A DNA stretch of 64,000 bases from NCBI RefSeq assembly GCF_038396765.1, contig NZ_CP150096.1:291501-355500 (forward strand). The letters run 5' to 3'. Position 1 is the stretch's first letter. Every line of letters starts with the position of its first letter. Of the stretch, positions 54,433-63,145 are shown piece after piece. This DNA comes from Chitinophaga caseinilytica. GTDB lineage: Bacteria; Bacteroidota; Bacteroidia; Chitinophagales; Chitinophagaceae. The position numbers were made by a program, and so were the translations under genes. The notes below the pieces were generated by a model. It had not been told where the DNA came from, did not search any database, and worked only from the letters and a program-made list of their open reading frames with translations.

Positions 54433-54684
54433 TCAAACGACGAACCATTTCCAGCCCTGTACAGACCCGCGATCCAAGAGGCTGAGTGGTATTGCAATTA
54501 CCCCGTCAAAGCACATCCACTTATCCACATCATATGTGTAAGACAAACGATACATTTTATAAAGCTTCCTGATTAAAGCAGCCCTATCGGTAAATTCCGT
54601 CATAGAAACTTCATTATCCACATTTCCATGCGTTTTAGGGCGATAGTCAAGCATATACGATAATTGGCCGCGTAATCGATCCAA
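54433..54684 (-). CDS. Doubtful short hypothetical gene or remnant
   Basis: This 83-codon frame starts with TTG at 54684 or ATG at 54654 and has a protein-like composition, for example MTEFTDRAALIRKLYKMYRL and WMCFDGVIAIPLSLLDRGSV. No family is recognised and there is no signal peptide. It lies in a low-GC gap just beyond the terminator of the truncated paralogue, so it could be a fragment of a former gene rather than an expressed one. Confidence 0.25.
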   Translation of the reverse strand: MDRLRGQLSYMLDYRPKTHGNVDNEVSMTEFTDRAALIRKLYKMYRLSYTYDVDKWMCFDGVIAIPLSLLDRGSVQGWKWFVV

Positions 54685-54720
54685 ACAAAAGCCCCCGGGA
54701 ATTCGGGGGCTTTTGTTTGG
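54681..54720. terminator. Strong bidirectional terminator after the truncated paralogue
   Basis: A perfect 17-bp stem (CCAAACAAAAGCCCCCG and its complement) surrounds a GGAATT loop, with A-rich and T-rich flanks on both sides. It is 21 bases beyond the stop codon of the minus-strand gene. Confidence 0.9.
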
Positions 54721-54741
54721 GGAAAGGAAACGAGATAATCT

Positions 54742-56055
54742 TTAACCCAATATCCGCCGTACAATGAATTTCCTGCTCTTGATCTCCACTTTTTCGGTGC
54801 CACCGGAAAGCGTCAATTCGCCGGAGAATGTGCCTTCCACCAGTTCTCCCATCACTCCGTACTTCGTAACGGTGATTTGTATTTTATCAGAAATATAGGT
54901 TTTGCCGTTCAGGTTCAGTACTACCAGGCTGTTCTGGTACACCCCGGTTGCAACGCCCCCGAATTTCAGCGAAAGTGTCGTCTGGCCGGCCGATATCGAA
55001 CAATCGGTCGTGGATGCGGAATTTACGGACTGCGCCCTTCCGCCTTCCAGTTTTAAGGGCGTTTCCTGGGTCCCCTGTTTTACGGTGAATTCGGTGGCCG
55101 CCACCGGCGTCGGTGCGCACAGTTCGATTTGTCCCAGGTCGGTAACGGTATTGCTGTTCGGCATTACCACCATTCTTGTCGCCACCGCGCCATCGGGGCC
55201 AAATGCGGTGAGGTTCACCGTTTGTCCCTGCGGCGCAAACACCCTGAAGCGATTTTGCGCGTCGGAGAATACGGCCGCGATGACTTTATTGTCTTTCTCC
55301 AGGCGAATGTGAGACAGCTGCGTGGCGGCAGAACATAAGGTGAAGCGGCCTTCCAGCGTTGGTGCGCAGGCGAAGCTGACGTCCTGGGTAGAAGTAGTGC
55401 CTTCGTTTAAGGCGGGCACATTCCTGGAAAAAGTTCTGCCATCGCTGAACCTGCCGCCGATGCTCAGCTCGAACGCCATGCCGGCCACCACGCGCGCGGT
55501 GTAATTGCCCTCGTCATCGGTCACCGCAGCGGTTTGACCTAAATAAACCATCATCCCTTTTACCGGTGCGTTGTTCGCGCAGGCATCCGTTACCTTTCCT
55601 TTTACGGTGGCCATTTTCGCCGGTACATCCACGTTCCATGTCGAGAAATGGCTCACGCTGGCTTCGTAGACCGTGCCGTTGAGCGTGGCGGAGCCTTCCT
55701 CTTTCCAGATACCTTTGGCTTCGTCGAAATGCCACATGGGAATGGAAGCGGGCGCGCCGGTGCGTTGACTGTTCGCGACCGGGAAACGGAGCTGGGCTTG
55801 TTTGCCGGTTTTAAGTTTCAGTGGCTGCCCGTCTGCGGTGGTCATCTCCACGTCGAGCATGCCGTAGGAATACAGGGTAACGGTAGAATTATCCGTCCGA
55901 ACGGCGCTCAGGTCGCCCCCGGGGATTTTGAGGCTGAACTCGGGGTCTGCGGGGTCGATATGCGCGGCCGACAGGTGCACGTCACCGGAGTATGCGCTGC
56001 CGTCTGCCGGGGTAGAATGACGGTAAAAACCAAACATCCCATGGAGCATTAACAT
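54742..56055 (-). CDS. N-terminally truncated paralogue of the carboxypeptidase-regulatory-like lipoprotein
   Basis: The 437 codons align in order with the C-terminal three quarters of the product at 52464-54206. Shared blocks include HIDPADPEFSLKIPGGDLSA, LYSYGMLDVEMTT, HFSTWNVDVPAK and the final GELVEGTFSGE. The homologous signal peptide, lipobox and first regulatory domain are missing, and the residues before TPADGSAYSGDVHL (MLMLHGMFGFYRHS) have no counterpart. I searched the upstream frames for the lost part and found none, so this is a genuine 5' deletion rather than a simple frameshift. Without an export signal it is probably non-functional, although the rest of the frame is intact. Confidence 0.7.
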   Translation of the reverse strand: MLMLHGMFGFYRHSTPADGSAYSGDVHLSAAHIDPADPEFSLKIPGGDLSAVRTDNSTVTLYSYGMLDVEMTTADGQPLKLKTGKQAQLRFPVANSQRTGAPASIPMWHFDEAKGIWKEEGSATLNGTVYEASVSHFSTWNVDVPAKMATVKGKVTDACANNAPVKGMMVYLGQTAAVTDDEGNYTARVVAGMAFELSIGGRFSDGRTFSRNVPALNEGTTSTQDVSFACAPTLEGRFTLCSAATQLSHIRLEKDNKVIAAVFSDAQNRFRVFAPQGQTVNLTAFGPDGAVATRMVVMPNSNTVTDLGQIELCAPTPVAATEFTVKQGTQETPLKLEGGRAQSVNSASTTDCSISAGQTTLSLKFGGVATGVYQNSLVVLNLNGKTYISDKIQITVTKYGVMGELVEGTFSGELTLSGGTEKVEIKSRKFIVRRILG

Positions 56056-56158
56056 AGCTAACGGATTGCTGATTCCCGGGTTGACAATCGAAATGAAAGT
56101 GCGGGCCAGAAAAACAATCTAAGAAGCAAACTCCCCAATCGCAGACGTACATGCTGCG

Positions 56159-56190
56159 CAAAAAAAGCGCCATGTTGCCATGGCGCTTTT
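56159..56190 (-). terminator. Terminator of the lytic transglycosylase gene
   Basis: GCGCCATG at 56167-56174 pairs with CATGGCGC at 56179-56186 around a four-base loop. On the minus strand the stem is followed by T7, 18 bases after the stop codon. Confidence 0.85.
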
Positions 56191-56207
56191 ACAATATCGA
56201 AATGTAT

Positions 56208-57449
56208 TTATTTTTTCCGGGTAGTGGTCCGTTTTTTAGCCGGTGCTTTTTTGGCAACGACGGGCTTTTTAACGGGTGCTTTAACCTCAGGCTTTTTCAC
56301 CGGTGCAGGGAACCTGCTTCTGTCTACGGTGGCGGCCTTGTCGTCCAGCGTCATTTGGAGGGATTCTTTGAGGATCTCTTCTTTTTCGGCCTGGAAGAGT
56401 TTCATTTTCTCTTTCGGAACGCGGAGGTCGTAGCTGTTGGATTCTCCAGCGAGGGCTTGAGAGAAACCGGGGTTGAGCCTTTCCAGTTCGTCGGTTTCCA
56501 TCGCGAGTTTTTTGGCGATGGCTTCGAGCCGGTATTTGCCGGAGATGTTGAACTCAACGGTGTTGAACATATCTTCTTCGGTGAGGGGAGCCGCTTTTCT
56601 GAATTCGGCGGCGGTGCTCATTCTGGCGTTGGGCAAAGGCACGTTGGCCGTGTAATTGCTGCCTACGCCGAAGAAGGTGTTGAACCTGTCGAGGATATAA
56701 CCGGTGGCGATGAATTTATATACATGGGAGCGGGACTCTGCGGGCAGGAAATACTGGATGCCCCAGAAATCGCTCCGGCCGCTGATCCTTTGTGCACGCT
56801 GAACGCCGCCGGCGCCGCAATTGTATGCGGCAACTACCAGCAACCAGTCGTCGAACTGATCATAGAGCTCATTGAGGTATTTGGCGGCAGCCACGGTGGA
56901 TTTATAAATATCCTTCCGTTCGTCCACTTTTTTACCGACGTTGAGCCCGAAGATGCGGGCGGTGCCGCTCATGAACTGCCACATGCCCACGGCGCCTACG
57001 CGGGAGCGGGCGTTGTGCAGGAGGCTGGATTCGATCACGGCGAGGTATTTCATTTCCTCGGGAATGCCGTGGTCAAGGAATACCTTTTCGATCATCACGA
57101 AATATGGCGCAGACCGTTCTACCATCACCGCGAGGTGTTGGGAATAACGGGTGGCATAATCGTTGATATAATTCTTTACGAAATTATTGTTCATCTGTTC
57201 GTACACCTTCGGAGTACTGATAACAGACGGAAGAGCCTGGGCAGCTCTTTTTACCGAAACGCTGGCAGGAGCCCCGTGCACCGAAGTGTCTTTCGGCAGG
57301 TGCGCGGACTTTTTTAAGGTAACGGAGGTATCGGCGGATGCATCCTGGATCGGATACACCATCTCCTTATTCACCTCAACGCTGGCGGCAACCACACTGG
57401 TACTCCCCACTAAAGCCGGCAATGATAGAAGTAAAAAGACTTTCGTCAT
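56208..57449 (-). CDS. MltD-like membrane-associated lytic murein transglycosylase
   Basis: This 413-residue exported enzyme cleaves peptidoglycan glycan strands to form 1,6-anhydro-muramyl ends. A signal peptide (LLLSLPALVGSTSVVAA) is followed by a low-complexity linker and the SLT domain. The catalytic Glu is E140 in LAVIESSLLHNARSRVGAVG, followed by MWQFMSGTARIFGL and VVAAYNCGAGGVQRA. A LysM-like module follows (GKYRLEAIAKKLAMETDELE). The C-terminus is a lysine/proline/alanine-rich tail that could bind anionic wall polymers. It lies 15 bases after gatA on the same strand and ends with a strong terminator. Confidence 0.9.
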   Translation of the reverse strand: MTKVFLLLSLPALVGSTSVVAASVEVNKEMVYPIQDASADTSVTLKKSAHLPKDTSVHGAPASVSVKRAAQALPSVISTPKVYEQMNNNFVKNYINDYATRYSQHLAVMVERSAPYFVMIEKVFLDHGIPEEMKYLAVIESSLLHNARSRVGAVGMWQFMSGTARIFGLNVGKKVDERKDIYKSTVAAAKYLNELYDQFDDWLLVVAAYNCGAGGVQRAQRISGRSDFWGIQYFLPAESRSHVYKFIATGYILDRFNTFFGVGSNYTANVPLPNARMSTAAEFRKAAPLTEEDMFNTVEFNISGKYRLEAIAKKLAMETDELERLNPGFSQALAGESNSYDLRVPKEKMKLFQAEKEEILKESLQMTLDDKAATVDRSRFPAPVKKPEVKAPVKKPVVAKKAPAKKRTTTRKK

Positions 57450-57464
57450 ACGCGTTGGTTTGTT

Positions 57465-58919
57465 TTAAACTGTATCTACTTGTTGCATCTGCAACATGGT
57501 TTGTGCAATTTCTAACAAGTTCTGCTCGTCTAATTCTCTCGTTATGATCTGTAGGCCATATGGCATCCCGTTGGAATGCCTGGTTAAAGGAACGGAAATC
57601 GCCGGAACCCCTGTGAGGTTGGCCAGCACCGTATAAATATCGGCAAGGTACATCGCGATCGGGTCATCCATTTTCTCCCCGATCCTGAACGCGGTCGTTG
57701 GTACTGTCGGCAACAGGATGGCATCGTAACGCTGCAAAATCGCCTGCATTTTTTCCACCACCAGCCTTCGTACCTGCTGTGCTTTCGTGAAATAAGCGTC
57801 GTAATATCCGGCGCTCAGCACGAAGGTTCCCAGCAATATACGTTTTTTTACCTCCTTCCCGAAGCCTTCAGACCGGCTTTTTCGATAAAAATCGGTCAGA
57901 TCGATGCCCTTTTCCGGCGTCCGGTGGCCATATTTGACCCCGTCGTACCGGCTCAGGTTACTCGATGCTTCGGCGGTAGTAAGCACATAATATGCTGCTA
58001 CCACGAAATCAAGGTATTCAAAATCAACCGGTTCTACGGTATGACCTTCCGCCTTTAACTGTTCAAAGAAACTTTCAAATCCTCCCCTCATTTCCGGGTC
58101 CAGGCCCTCGTGATGGAGGGCATCCCTTAGATACGCGAATTTGCGCTTTTTATTGTGCAGATCGGTACTTAATTGATATTCAGGCACATCACTTTGTGAG
58201 GCCGTGCTATCATAGGCATCGGGACCGGCTATGACTTGCAAAACTCTGGCAACGTCTGCAATATTCGAGCCAAAAATGCCAATTTGGTCGAACGATGAAG
58301 CATAGGCCAGGAGCCCATGCCGGCTTACGCGGCCATAGCTGGGCTTGAGGCCCACGATGCCGCAGAAATCGGCCGGCTGGCGCACGGAGCCCCCGGTATC
58401 GGAACCAAGGCTCACATGGCATAAACCCGCCTGTACCGCCACCGCCGAACCACCCGAGGAGCCCCCGGGAACGCGCGTCTCGTCGAGCGCATTGAGCGTA
58501 GGCCCGTATGCGGAATTCTCGTTGGTAGACCCCATCGCGAACTCGTCGCAATTCAGCCTGCCAATGATAATAGCCCCTGCTTCCAGGAGCCTTTCCACGG
58601 CCGTGGCGTTGTAGAGGGACTCAAAACCCTCCAGAATCCGGCTCGCCGCACTCACGGCGTGCCCCTTATAACAAATAACGTCCTTGATGCCAACGACAAC
58701 GCCCGCCAGCAAACCGGGCCGCTCCCCTTTCCGGATCTTTTCATCCAGGGAACGCGCCTGCCGGAGGGCGTCTTCCGTAAAAACTTCCAGGTATGCGTTT
58801 AAATGACGGGTTTGCTCAATGCGGTCAAGGTACATCCGTACCGTTTCCTCGCAGTTCGCTCTCCCGGCATACAACGCCTCCTGAAAAGACGATATACTGC
58901 TGTATTCAGTCAAACCCAA
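57465..58919 (-). CDS. gatA: Aspartyl/glutamyl-tRNA amidotransferase subunit A
   Basis: This 484-residue glutaminase subunit of the GatCAB complex supplies ammonia for converting Glu-tRNA(Gln) and Asp-tRNA(Asn) to the amide forms. The amidase-signature Ser-cisSer-Lys triad is complete: K79 in VGIKDVICYKG, S155 in VPGGSSGGSA and S179 in GSDTGGSVRQP. The length is that of normal GatA. No in-frame ATG precedes the conserved N-terminus. Upstream there is a TAA stop, so TTG at 58919 (or TTG at 58913) must be the start. gatB and gatC are not in this window. It is followed by the transglycosylase gene. Confidence 0.93.
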   Translation of the reverse strand: MGLTEYSSISSFQEALYAGRANCEETVRMYLDRIEQTRHLNAYLEVFTEDALRQARSLDEKIRKGERPGLLAGVVVGIKDVICYKGHAVSAASRILEGFESLYNATAVERLLEAGAIIIGRLNCDEFAMGSTNENSAYGPTLNALDETRVPGGSSGGSAVAVQAGLCHVSLGSDTGGSVRQPADFCGIVGLKPSYGRVSRHGLLAYASSFDQIGIFGSNIADVARVLQVIAGPDAYDSTASQSDVPEYQLSTDLHNKKRKFAYLRDALHHEGLDPEMRGGFESFFEQLKAEGHTVEPVDFEYLDFVVAAYYVLTTAEASSNLSRYDGVKYGHRTPEKGIDLTDFYRKSRSEGFGKEVKKRILLGTFVLSAGYYDAYFTKAQQVRRLVVEKMQAILQRYDAILLPTVPTTAFRIGEKMDDPIAMYLADIYTVLANLTGVPAISVPLTRHSNGMPYGLQIITRELDEQNLLEIAQTMLQMQQVDTV

Positions 58920-58995
58920 ACCAGTTTAAATCTTACAATGGTAGATCTCTGCAAAAATCGGCTCTGCACCTGCTATTTAGTCGCGGGAGCTTGGA

Positions 58996-59223
58996 TTAAG
59001 CCTGTTTTTTAACGTCGGATTCACGCATCCCTTCTTCCACTTCGCGGCGCACATTATCTTTTGCATCCTTGAACTCACGGATACCTTTACCAAGGCCACG
59101 CATCAGTTCGGGAATTTTTTTGCCACCAAAAAGCAGCAATACCACTGCGGCGATGAGGATCAGTTCAGTCATACCGAGTTCCTGGAAAAGTAAAAAAGGT
59201 GATTTAACGAAAATAGCAGTCAT
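58996..59223 (-). CDS. tatA: Sec-independent protein translocase subunit TatA/E
   Basis: This 75-residue protein of the twin-arginine translocase forms the pore-like oligomer. The single N-terminal helix ([20 protein letters not shown]) ends in the FGGKKIP hinge. The amphipathic helix [14 protein letters not shown] and a charged C-terminus follow. The start at 59223 adds a short hydrophobic prefix, while a start at 59172 (MTELILI) would also give a workable TatA. It has its own consensus promoter and is not in the rpsP operon. A Tat-like signal is seen on the exported protein at 15079-17343. Confidence 0.9.
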   Translation of the reverse strand: MTAIFVKSPFLLFQELGMTELILIAAVVLLLFGGKKIPELMRGLGKGIREFKDAKDNVRREVEEGMRESDVKKQA

Positions 59224-59252
59224 TTCTCAGTTTTTTATAAATGTTCAGCTAA

Positions 59253-59282
59253 CAAAGATAACGTTTATTTGGGCTTTCGCAA
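59253..59282 (-). promoter_or_regulatory. Consensus promoter of tatA
   Basis: On the minus strand TTG (59280-59282), exactly 19 bases and TATCTTTG (59253-59260) match the Bacteroidota promoter perfectly. The -7 box ends about 30 bases before the ATG at 59223. Confidence 0.75.
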
Positions 59283-59351
59283 CCCTTATCCCCCACTTTA
59301 ATCGAGTTTTAAGGTCTCCTTCACAACTCATCATAACGGCCTGTCTATCAA

Positions 59352-59383
59352 CAAAAAAAGCGGGAATCCTTCCGGATCCCCGC
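59352..59383 (-). terminator. Terminator of rplS
   Basis: GCGGGAATCC at 59360-59369 pairs with GGATCCCCGC at 59374-59383 with one mismatch. A T7 tract follows on the minus strand. The stem lies 24 bases beyond the rplS stop codon. Confidence 0.8.
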
Positions 59384-59407
59384 ATACTAATTTCCCTGTA
59401 TAAAATA

Positions 59408-59755
59408 CTAAACCCTTTTTTCTTTGATACGGGCAGCTTTACCCTGACGCTCGCGCAGGAAGTACAGTTTAGCCCTTCTTACCTTACCAACTTTGTTCAG
59501 CACAATGCCGTCGATGTTGGGAGAATACAGCGGGAAGAGCCTTTCAACACCCACCCCGTCAGAAATCTTACGAACAGTGAAAGTAGCCGTGAAACCAGTA
59601 CCCTGGATCTTTACCACATCACCTTTGAAGGATTGGATACGCTCCTTGTTTCCTTCAACGATCTTATAGTTAACGGTAACGTTGTCACCGGCTTTAAACT
59701 TCGGAAATTGCTTATTAGCAGTCAACTGCTCGTGAACAAAAGAAATCGCGTTCAT
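59408..59755 (-). CDS. rplS: 50S ribosomal protein L19
   Basis: The 115-residue product matches bacterial L19 over its full length: [20 protein letters not shown] (with KGDVVKIQG next), the [20 protein letters not shown] core and the basic [21 protein letters not shown] end. L19 sits at the interface of the 30S and 50S subunits. The gene follows trmD, as in many bacteria, but has its own promoter in the 85-base gap, so it can be transcribed independently of trmD. Confidence 0.95.
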   Translation of the reverse strand: MNAISFVHEQLTANKQFPKFKAGDNVTVNYKIVEGNKERIQSFKGDVVKIQGTGFTATFTVRKISDGVGVERLFPLYSPNIDGIVLNKVGKVRRAKLYFLRERQGKAARIKEKRV

Positions 59756-59777
59756 CTTTCAATTATTATTAGGACGG

Positions 59778-59807
59778 CAAAGGTAAGGAAGAATATCCAA
59801 TAACCAA
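59778..59807 (-). promoter_or_regulatory. Consensus promoter of rplS
   Basis: On the minus strand TTG (59805-59807), exactly 19 bases and TACCTTTG (59778-59785) match the Bacteroidota consensus. It lies just upstream of the ATG at 59755. Confidence 0.75.
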
Positions 59808-59840
59808 CACCTTTTCCCGGTTTTTTAAAATTTATTTGAT

Positions 59841-60521
59841 TCAGTCATGGTCCAACAAGTCCGGCCGGCGGGCTTTTGTCCGCTTCAACGCCTCGTCGTG
59901 CCGCCACTCGTCTATCTTCCTGTGATCCCCGCTCATGAGGACCGCAGGTACTTTCCAGCCCCGGAACTCTTCCGGACGGGTATACACCGGCGGCGCCAGC
60001 ATATTGTCCTGGAACGAGTCGAAAAGGGCCGAAGTTTCGTCGTTCAGCACCCCGGGCAACAGCCGCCCGATCGCGTCCACCACCACCGCTGCGGCCAGTT
60101 CGCCGCCCGACAGCACGAAATCGCCGATCGAGATCTCCATCGTCACGAAATGCTCCCGCACCCGCTCGTCGATCCCCTTGTAATGCCCGCAGATGATCAG
60201 CAGATTCCCTTTGAGCGACAGCCGGTTGGCCGTTTTCTGGTTGAATTGCTGCCCGTCGGGCGTCATATAGATGATCTCGTCGTAGGTCACTTCCTTTTGC
60301 AACGATTCGATCGCGGTCACCAGCGGCTCGATCATCATCACCATCCCTGCCCCGCCGCCGAACTGGTAGTCGTCGGTCTGGCTGTTCTTCAGGGTAGAAA
60401 AATCGCGCAATTGATGGATGTTTACCTCCAGCAGGCCCTTTGTTTTCGCCCTTTTCATGATCGAGTGGGAGAACGGGCTCTCCAGCAGATCGGGCTGTAC
60501 GGTAATGATGTCTATCCGCAT
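59841..60521 (-). CDS. trmD: tRNA (guanine37-N1)-methyltransferase
   Basis: This 226-residue SPOUT methyltransferase methylates G37 of tRNAs that read codons beginning with C, preventing +1 frameshifting. The knotted cofactor site is visible in [31 protein letters not shown] and [15 protein letters not shown]. The length and C-terminal helix ([19 protein letters not shown]) are normal. It starts 12 bases after rimM, and the order rpsP-rimM-trmD-rplS is the classical bacterial arrangement. Confidence 0.95.
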   Translation of the reverse strand: MRIDIITVQPDLLESPFSHSIMKRAKTKGLLEVNIHQLRDFSTLKNSQTDDYQFGGGAGMVMMIEPLVTAIESLQKEVTYDEIIYMTPDGQQFNQKTANRLSLKGNLLIICGHYKGIDERVREHFVTMEISIGDFVLSGGELAAAVVVDAIGRLLPGVLNDETSALFDSFQDNMLAPPVYTRPEEFRGWKVPAVLMSGDHRKIDEWRHDEALKRTKARRPDLLDHD

Positions 60522-60533
60522 AACGTATTTCTG

Positions 60534-61055
60534 TTACCCTAAATAAATGTCCAGCAGGCCGGCCGGCAGTTCGAGATGGAGCACCTTGCCCTTGCGATCT
60601 ACCTTCAACATGGTCTGTTCGTTCAGCGGCAGCAGCATTTCCTTTTCCTTGTAGGTGACGCGGGCCAGCAGCTGGTGCGGCATTTCGATGATCTCGTCCA
60701 CCGTTCCCAGCACCCCATGCTCCGCGTCCTGCGCCGTAAAGCCCAGGAGGCTCAGGGGCGCCTGGCCGGAAGCCTGCGCCTGGAAATCTTCTTCCTGGAG
60801 ATACACGCCTTTCTGCAAATAGGCCCTTGCGGCCTCGCGGGTGTCTATCCCTTCCAGTTTGACGTAGATATGCTCCGCATCCTTGGCTTTGGCTTTCTGC
60901 ACGAAATAAGGCAGGAAACTGTTTTTCCGCTCTTCGATGAAAATAGCGGCCACGTCTTTAAGGGAAGACCGTTTGCCGAGACTGTGCTTCAGCAGGAATT
61001 CCCCGTCGGTGCCGTGAACGGCGGCCAGTTTGCCGATATTGAAATAGTTCGCCAT
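60534..61055 (-). CDS. rimM: 16S rRNA processing protein
   Basis: The 173-residue product is RimM, which assists maturation of the 30S head. The N-terminal beta-barrel (YFNIGKLAAVHGTDGEFLLK) and the C-terminal PRC-barrel (TVDEIIEMPHQLLARVTYKE, then MLLPLNEQTMLKVD) are both present. The usual GxPHG-type loop reads AAVHGTDG. It is second in the operon after rpsP, and a hairpin lies in the 77-base gap between them. trmD follows 12 bases later. Confidence 0.92.
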   Translation of the reverse strand: MANYFNIGKLAAVHGTDGEFLLKHSLGKRSSLKDVAAIFIEERKNSFLPYFVQKAKAKDAEHIYVKLEGIDTREAARAYLQKGVYLQEEDFQAQASGQAPLSLLGFTAQDAEHGVLGTVDEIIEMPHQLLARVTYKEKEMLLPLNEQTMLKVDRKGKVLHLELPAGLLDIYLG

Positions 61056-61076
61056 GAACAGGTGTGATAAAAAAGC

Positions 61077-61112
61077 AAAAAGGGAATCTTTGCGAGCAAA
61101 TCTTCCCTTTTT
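61077..61112 (-). other. Intercistronic hairpin between rpsP and rimM
   Basis: AAAAAGGGAA at 61077-61086 and TTCCCTTTTT at 61103-61112 form a 10-bp stem with flanking A and T tracts on both strands. It looks like an intrinsic terminator but lies inside a conserved operon. It may attenuate transcription, or it may protect the rpsP message from 3' decay. Confidence 0.6.
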
Positions 61113-61132
61113 GAAATGTGTTATACAGCGGA

Positions 61133-61597
61133 TTATGCTTCTGCCGGTGCTTCGCCTTCTTCAGCGGCGGGAGCGGCCGGAGCTGCGTCCTCAACTTTAC
61201 GAACTACCGGAGTGGCAGCGCGTACTACTCTTTTCTGGCTTTCGCGGCGGGCGGTCACTTTTTCTTCGTGATCAGCCTGCCACTGCTCGAATTTGGTGTA
61301 AGCGGTAGGTTCGTCGAACAAACCGAGTTTCACACCACGGAGCAGGTGTTTCAGGTACAGAACGCCTTTGAAGGACAGGATCCTACGAACAGTGTCGGTG
61401 GGTTGAGCACCTTTCTGCAGCCAGCGGAGCGCTTTCTGCGTGTCAATGTTGATAGAAGCCGGTACGGTCAGCGGGTTGTAGGTACCGATTTTCTGAATGA
61501 ATTTACCATCACGGGGCGCGCGGGCATCAGCCACTACGATAAAGTAAAAAGGTCTTTTCTTGGCGCCGTGTCTCTGTAATCTGATCTTAACTGGCAT
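61133..61597 (-). CDS. rpsP: 30S ribosomal protein S16 with Ala/Glu-rich C-terminal extension
   Basis: Residues 1-80 are a normal S16 ([40 protein letters not shown] and so on). The remaining 70 residues are an added tail, first basic ([13 protein letters not shown]) and then rich in Ala, Pro and Glu, as seen in many Bacteroidota S16 proteins. S16 binds 16S rRNA early in 30S assembly. It is the first gene of the rpsP-rimM-trmD group, and a consensus promoter lies about 55 bases upstream. Confidence 0.95.
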   Translation of the reverse strand: MPVKIRLQRHGAKKRPFYFIVVADARAPRDGKFIQKIGTYNPLTVPASINIDTQKALRWLQKGAQPTDTVRRILSFKGVLYLKHLLRGVKLGLFDEPTAYTKFEQWQADHEEKVTARRESQKRVVRAATPVVRKVEDAAPAAPAAEEGEAPAEA

Positions 61598-61653
61598 AAA
61601 TAAGTCGAATTATTTTTTGCGAGTGGTGAAAAAAATTGTTTCTATTGGGGCAG

Positions 61654-61685
61654 CAAATGTATAGCTAAAAATGAATTTTACAAAA
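61654..61685 (-). promoter_or_regulatory. Consensus promoter of the rpsP-rimM-trmD operon
   Basis: On the minus strand TTTTG (61681-61685), exactly 19 bases and TACATTTG (61654-61661) match the Bacteroidota promoter perfectly. The predicted leader to the ATG at 61597 is about 50 bases. Confidence 0.8.
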
Positions 61686-61720
61686 TAAAAGTTCACTTTT
61701 CACTTTTGCCGCTATTTTAC

Positions 61721-63040
61721 TTATTTCATTTTCAGCCCTTTGGCTCCTCCAGGCATCTTATTCATCATTTTCATCATCTGACGCATTTGTTCAAATTGCT
61801 TCATGAACTGGTTGACGTCGGCGATTTCCTTCCCTGCGCCCTTGGCGATGCGGCGGCGGCGGCTCCCGTCGATAAGGTCGGGATTGGCGCGCTCTGCGGG
61901 CGTCATGGAGTTGATCATGGCTTCGATGCCTTTGAACGCATCGTCGCTGATATCGAGGTCTTTCACGGCTTTGCCTACGCCGGGGATCATCCCGAGCAAA
62001 TCCTTGATGGAGCCCATTTTCTTGATCTGCTGCAGCTGTTCCTTGAAGTCGTCGAAATCGAACTGGTTCTGGCGGATCTTCTTTTCGAGCTTTTTGGCCT
62101 GTTCTTCGTTGAACTGGGCCTGTGCGCGCTCCACGAGGGTGGTAATGTCTCCCATGCCGAGGATACGCTGCGCCATACGTTCGGGGTAGAAAACGTCGAG
62201 CGTGTCGAGCTTTTCGCCCATAGACACGAACTTGATCGGTTTCTGCACCGTGTAGGTGATGGTGAGGGCCGCACCGCCGCGGGTGTCGCCATCGAGCTTG
62301 GTAAGCACGATACCGGAGAAATCGAGCTTTTCGTTGAAGGCCTTGGCGGTGTTCACCGCATCCTGGCCGGTCATGGAATCCACCACGAAGAGGATTTCCT
62401 GGGGCTGGACGGCCTTTTTCACGTTGCTCACCTCGGTCATCATCACTTCATCGACCGCGAGGCGGCCGGCGGTATCGATGATCACGACGTTGTTGCCGTT
62501 GGCTTTCGCCTGTTTGATGGCGTTTTCCGCGATCTGAACGGCGTTTTTGTTTTCGGGCTCGCTATATACTTCCACCCCGATCTGGCCGCCGAGCACCTGC
62601 AGCTGGTCGATCGCCGCAGGACGGTAGATATCCGCTGCAACGAGCAGGGGCTTTTTGTTCTTTTTGGATTTGAGGAAATTGGCCAGTTTACCGGAGAAAG
62701 TGGTTTTACCGGAACCCTGCAGGCCGGCGATGAGGATCACGGTGGGGTTGGCTTTGAGCTCCAGTTCCACTTCGGTGTTGCCCATCAGTTCCACCAGTTC
62801 GTCTTTCACGATCTTCACCATGAGCTGGCCGGGAGAAATGGCGGTGATCACCTTTTCGCCGAGGGCTTTGTCTTTTACTTTATCGGTAAAGTCTTTGGCG
62901 ATCTTGTAGTTCACGTCCGCGTCCACCAGGGCGCGGCGTATCTCTTTCACGGTAGTGGCGATATTGATTTCCGAGATACGACCTTCGCCCTTTAGTTGTT
63001 TAAAGGCCGACTCGAGCCGCTCTGATAATGATTCAAACAT
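61721..63040 (-). CDS. ffh: Signal recognition particle protein Ffh
   Basis: This 439-residue GTPase targets nascent membrane and secretory proteins to the translocon together with 4.5S RNA and FtsY. The N domain (ESLSERLESAFKQLKGEGRI), the G domain (IAGLQGSGKTTFSGKLA, VIIDTAGRLAVDE and VLTKLDGDTRGG) and the methionine-rich M domain (MKQFEQMRQMMKMMNKMPGG) are all present and in order. The C-terminus ends in KGLKMK. The gene lies between rpoD and rpsP on the same strand and ends 123 bases before rpsP. Confidence 0.96.
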   Translation of the reverse strand: MFESLSERLESAFKQLKGEGRISEINIATTVKEIRRALVDADVNYKIAKDFTDKVKDKALGEKVITAISPGQLMVKIVKDELVELMGNTEVELELKANPTVILIAGLQGSGKTTFSGKLANFLKSKKNKKPLLVAADIYRPAAIDQLQVLGGQIGVEVYSEPENKNAVQIAENAIKQAKANGNNVVIIDTAGRLAVDEVMMTEVSNVKKAVQPQEILFVVDSMTGQDAVNTAKAFNEKLDFSGIVLTKLDGDTRGGAALTITYTVQKPIKFVSMGEKLDTLDVFYPERMAQRILGMGDITTLVERAQAQFNEEQAKKLEKKIRQNQFDFDDFKEQLQQIKKMGSIKDLLGMIPGVGKAVKDLDISDDAFKGIEAMINSMTPAERANPDLIDGSRRRRIAKGAGKEIADVNQFMKQFEQMRQMMKMMNKMPGGAKGLKMK

Positions 63041-63070
63041 ATTGGTAAACTGGTATGATCTTTAAAAATG

Positions 63071-63103
63071 CAAAATGGTGAATATTTCGAATATTCACCA
63101 TTT
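63071..63103 (-). terminator. Terminator of rpoD
   Basis: AAATGGTGAATATT at 63073-63086 and its perfect complement at 63090-63103 form a 14-bp stem with a TCG loop. A T-rich stretch follows on the minus strand. It lies between rpoD and ffh and could also reduce readthrough into ffh. Confidence 0.75.
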
Positions 63104-63145
63104 GGACTGCAAAAATAAGTTTTTGTTGCGTTCGCGGGAAAAAAA

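Larger units (their letters stand above)
54207..54741. other. AT-richer gap between the two paralogous surface-protein genes
   Basis: These 535 bases have visibly lower GC than either flank. They contain a possible gene remnant at 54433-54684, a strong terminator at 54681-54720 and about 200 bases before the lipoprotein start with no clear consensus promoter. I see no transposase or inverted terminal repeats. Confidence 0.5.
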
